This document shows, one piece after another, positions 5,492-7,531 of a DNA stretch of 7,531 bases; position 1 is the stretch's first letter, and each line of letters begins with the position of its first letter. The position numbers and the translations under genes were made by a program. A model generated the notes under the pieces. That model was not told the origin of the DNA and did not search any database. It saw only the letters and a list, made by a program, of their open reading frames with translations. Source of the DNA: Saccharicrinis sp041595375 (lineage in GTDB: Bacteria; Bacteroidota; Bacteroidia; Bacteroidales; Marinilabiliaceae); contig JBFHKL010000203.1 of NCBI GenBank assembly GCA_041595375.1, forward strand, positions 1 through 7,531, given 5' to 3'.

Positions 5492-6799
5492 CTATTCTTC
5501 TTCCATAATATTCGATATACTCACCTGTTCAGTTGGAAATTGAAACACCTTCAACCCAAACTCAGGTACAACAGCCAATATATGGTCAAAAATATCAGCC
5601 TGAATTTCTTCATATTTGGCCCATTCCTGATCGGTACTAAACACATATATCTCAATAGGAATTCCCTTTTCATTAGGTTGAAGATGACGAACCAAAAATG
5701 TCATATCCTTATGTATTTTAGGATGATTTTTAAGATAAACTTCTAGGTATTTTCTAAAAACACCCAGATTTGTCATGCGCCTTCCATTCACCGAAACAGA
5801 CTCATCAATGTCAAATTTCTTATTATAGTCATCCAGTATGGCTGTTTTATCTTCAATATACCCTCTTAAAAATTTAATCTTTTTAAATTTCTCTATCATC
5901 TCGGGAGAACAAAACCGCACCGTCTTCATATCTATATTTATAGATCGCTTAATGCGTCTGCCCCCTGAATCTTCCATCCCTTTCCAGTTCTTAAAACTTT
6001 CACTTACCAGAGCATAGGTTGGTATGGTAGAAATTGTTTTATCCCAATTTTGTACTTTTACTGTATTAAGAGTCATCTCCAAAACTGTTCCATCCGCTTT
6101 ATGCGAAGGCATTTCTATCCAGTCGCCAGGCTTCACCATATTATTAGCAGAAAGCTGAATACTAGCTACAAAACCCAGAATAGTATCTTTAAAAACCAAG
6201 ATTAATACGGCAGCCACAGCACCTAAGCCAGTAAAAACTGTGAATAACTCAATTTCAAAGGCAATGGATATAACAACCAGAATACCCACTAAAACAAATA
6301 ACAACTGAATACCTTGTAAATAACCTTTAATAGGGCGCTCCTTGCTATAAGGCATTGTTTCATAAATATCGGCTATCGCTTTCAAAAAAGCATCTGCTAC
6401 CAATAATATAACCACAATAAAATATACAGAAACTACATTATGAACAAAATGATTTAATGAAGCAAAGTCACCAAATATCATGTCGAGACTGACATAGATG
6501 ATTAATGCCGGAACAATAAATGCCGCCCGCCTAAAAAGTTTACGTTTTACAAAATAGTCATCATATCTCGATTTAGTTTTTTCCATAAAACGCTCAACAT
6601 AATTAATCAGATATCTTTTCACTATGACGTGAGCCAATTTTGCCAATAGAAGTATGACCAAAGAAAAAAAGATCACTCTGATATAAACGGTAATATTGTC
6701 ATCCACACCCCAGGTAGATAAGAGTTTTTGGAATGAAGTAACCAGTTCACTTTGCATGATGGTTGCTGAATTTTTCTGGAGCTGTAATTCCTGAATCAT
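5492..6799 (-). CDS. ybdG: MscS-family mechanosensitive channel, YbdG (MscM) type
   Basis: The 435-residue product matches E. coli YbdG (about 415 residues), a miniconductance mechanosensitive channel of the inner membrane that opens under membrane tension and takes part in the response to osmotic change. Five hydrophobic segments are visible, about residues 37-60, 91-110, 117-141, 162-184 and 187-214. The last is the pore helix, followed by FKDTILGFVASIQLSANN (203-220) and GDWIEMPSHKADG (225-237), the beta-domain signature nearly identical to YbdG. TVKVQNWDKTISTIPTYALV (246-265) and SFKNWKGMEDSGGRRIKRSI (268-287) continue it. The insertion RRMTNLGVFRKYLEVYLKNHP (340-360) separates YbdG-type channels from short MscS. 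The C-terminal part EIQADIFDHILAVVPEFGL also matches. The ATG at 6799 follows an in-frame stop directly; the ATG at 6757 (residue 15) is an alternative that would fit the YbdG length better. It is divergent from the M64 peptidase gene. Confidence 0.93.
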   Translation of the reverse strand: MIQELQLQKNSATIMQSELVTSFQKLLSTWGVDDNITVYIRVIFFSLVILLLAKLAHVIVKRYLINYVERFMEKTKSRYDDYFVKRKLFRRAAFIVPALIIYVSLDMIFGDFASLNHFVHNVVSVYFIVVILLVADAFLKAIADIYETMPYSKERPIKGYLQGIQLLFVLVGILVVISIAFEIELFTVFTGLGAVAAVLILVFKDTILGFVASIQLSANNMVKPGDWIEMPSHKADGTVLEMTLNTVKVQNWDKTISTIPTYALVSESFKNWKGMEDSGGRRIKRSINIDMKTVRFCSPEMIEKFKKIKFLRGYIEDKTAILDDYNKKFDIDESVSVNGRRMTNLGVFRKYLEVYLKNHPKIHKDMTFLVRHLQPNEKGIPIEIYVFSTDQEWAKYEEIQADIFDHILAVVPEFGLKVFQFPTEQVSISNIMEEE

Positions 6800-6827
6800 T
6801 TATTTTTTTTTAATAGATTAAACACGT

Positions 6828-6858
6828 ATTGCAAGAATCTATAGTATTAGAACCTTTG
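6828..6858 (+). promoter_or_regulatory. Candidate promoter of the M64 peptidase gene
   Basis: ATTG (6828-6831) is followed after 19 nt by AACCTTTG (6851-6858), one mismatch from TAnnTTTG. Transcription would start near 6865 with a leader of about 36 nt. The same 101-nt spacer must also contain the promoter of the divergent channel gene; there a TATTTTTG -7 match exists on minus (near 6873-6880), but its upstream TTG is at 15 nt, so I do not call it. Confidence 0.4.
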
Positions 6859-6900
6859 ATTAATTATTTTTACAAAAATATAAGTTAATACGTTACAACC

Positions 6901-7531
6901 ATGAAGTACTTTTTATTAATTGTTTTTTTTATTGCCTTTCATCAACAGTTCACTAATGCGCAAACCAATACTCACTTTACTAACGAAGCCCTGCGTATTG
7001 ATTTTACCCTAAGTGGGAATGCCACAAATACACAAGCTGCTATTTTTGAACTAAAAAAAGAACCTTATTGGGGTGGTTCGCCTATGCATCAAGATGCTTT
7101 TGATTACGGGGAATTTAAAATCATTGTAAGAGATTCTACGAACAATGAAATATTATTTTCGAGAGGATTTTGTACTTTATTTGAAGAATGGCAAACGACT
7201 GATGAAGCCCAAAGCATTTATAAAAGTTTTCAACAAAGTATCAGATGTCCTTTTCCGAAAGAAAAAATCTCTGTTTGTATTGAACGAAGAGGTAAAAACG
7301 GTAAATTTCATGAGTTATTAAACACCAAAATCAATCCCGCAGACTATGCCATCATACACACTTCTATTAAAGATATATCAACAATGAAAACACTTGATAA
7401 TGGCTCCTCAAATGAATGTGTGGATATTGTTTTTATAGGAGATGGCTACACCGAAGAACAAATGAATAAATTTCATGAGGATGTGCAGCGAATGACTGAT
7501 TTCTTTTTTTCTCAGGCCCCGTTTAATGAAC
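6901..7531 (+). CDS. Secreted peptidase M64 (IgA-peptidase family), N-terminal part, cut by window edge
   Basis: The frame starts with ATG after an in-frame TAA (6886-6888) and is open for 210 codons to the right edge. Residues 1-20 are a Sec signal peptide (MKYFLLIVFFIAFHQQFTNA) with likely cleavage at NA-QT. Residues about 22-150 fit the beta-rich N-terminal domain that precedes M64 catalytic domains in Bacteroidota, with the segment ISVCIERRGKNGKFHEL. The catalytic domain begins near 170 with VDIVFIGDGYTEEQMNKFHED (174-194), the hallmark opening of M64 metallopeptidases, followed by MTDFFFSQAPFNE. The zinc-binding HExxH-type motif lies beyond the window, so activity cannot be confirmed. 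M64 is named after a Clostridium ramosum IgA protease; in environmental Bacteroidota the substrate is unknown, and a role in extracellular protein degradation is an inference. A C-terminal sorting domain may follow outside the window. Confidence 0.88.
   Translation, partial: MKYFLLIVFFIAFHQQFTNAQTNTHFTNEALRIDFTLSGNATNTQAAIFELKKEPYWGGSPMHQDAFDYGEFKIIVRDSTNNEILFSRGFCTLFEEWQTTDEAQSIYKSFQQSIRCPFPKEKISVCIERRGKNGKFHELLNTKINPADYAIIHTSIKDISTMKTLDNGSSNECVDIVFIGDGYTEEQMNKFHEDVQRMTDFFFSQAPFNE

Noticed and set aside
5540..5746. Plus-strand frame of 68 codons opposite the channel gene
   Set aside because: It is antisense to the conserved C-terminal part of the YbdG-type channel and has no family features.
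1..7531. A defence system, mobile element, CRISPR array or biosynthetic cluster
   Set aside because: No transposase, integrase, spaced direct repeats, toxin-antitoxin pair or cluster enzyme is visible; the genes look like ordinary chromosomal content.

Overview
The window is AT-rich, with short mostly SD-poor leaders and -33/-7 promoter-like pairs of the Bacteroidota type (TTG, 19-20 nt, TAnnTTTG-like). Together with the protein families present, this points to a member of the Bacteroidota, perhaps a marine Bacteroidales/Marinilabiliales-type bacterium; the lower ranks are a guess. It looks like ordinary chromosomal backbone. I see no mobile element, tRNA, rRNA, CRISPR array or phage gene.

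Layout. Positions 1-411 (minus) are the N-terminal part of a PAS-domain sensor protein that runs off the left edge. After a 213 nt divergent intergenic region come, all on plus: yaaA (625-1395, peroxide-stress protein), an unrecognised cytosolic protein (1476-2189), a lipoprotein carrying only the C-terminal domain of a 5'-nucleotidase (2334-3095), a Tat-type secreted metallophosphatase carrying only the catalytic domain (3106-4011), and an unrecognised 189-residue protein (4069-4638). A symmetric hairpin at 4757-4787 ends this block and also ends the convergent minus-strand Lrp/AsnC regulator gene (4794-5258). Upstream of that, also on minus, is a YbdG-type MscS channel (5492-6799). Divergent from the channel, on plus, starts a secreted M64-family peptidase (6901 to beyond the right edge).

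How the genes work together. The clearest functional unit is the gene pair at 2334-4011: the two domains that make one UshA-like 5'-nucleotidase are encoded as two adjacent, almost abutting genes in reversed order, with different apparent export signals (Sec lipoprotein and twin-arginine). The substrate-binding half keeps the aromatic base-stacking positions but lacks the arginines known from UshA. The remaining genes (stress response, osmotic channel, regulator, peptidase) do not form an obvious pathway. I found no convincing new multi-gene system; the items most worth follow-up are the split nucleotidase, the two unrecognised proteins and the promoter set.
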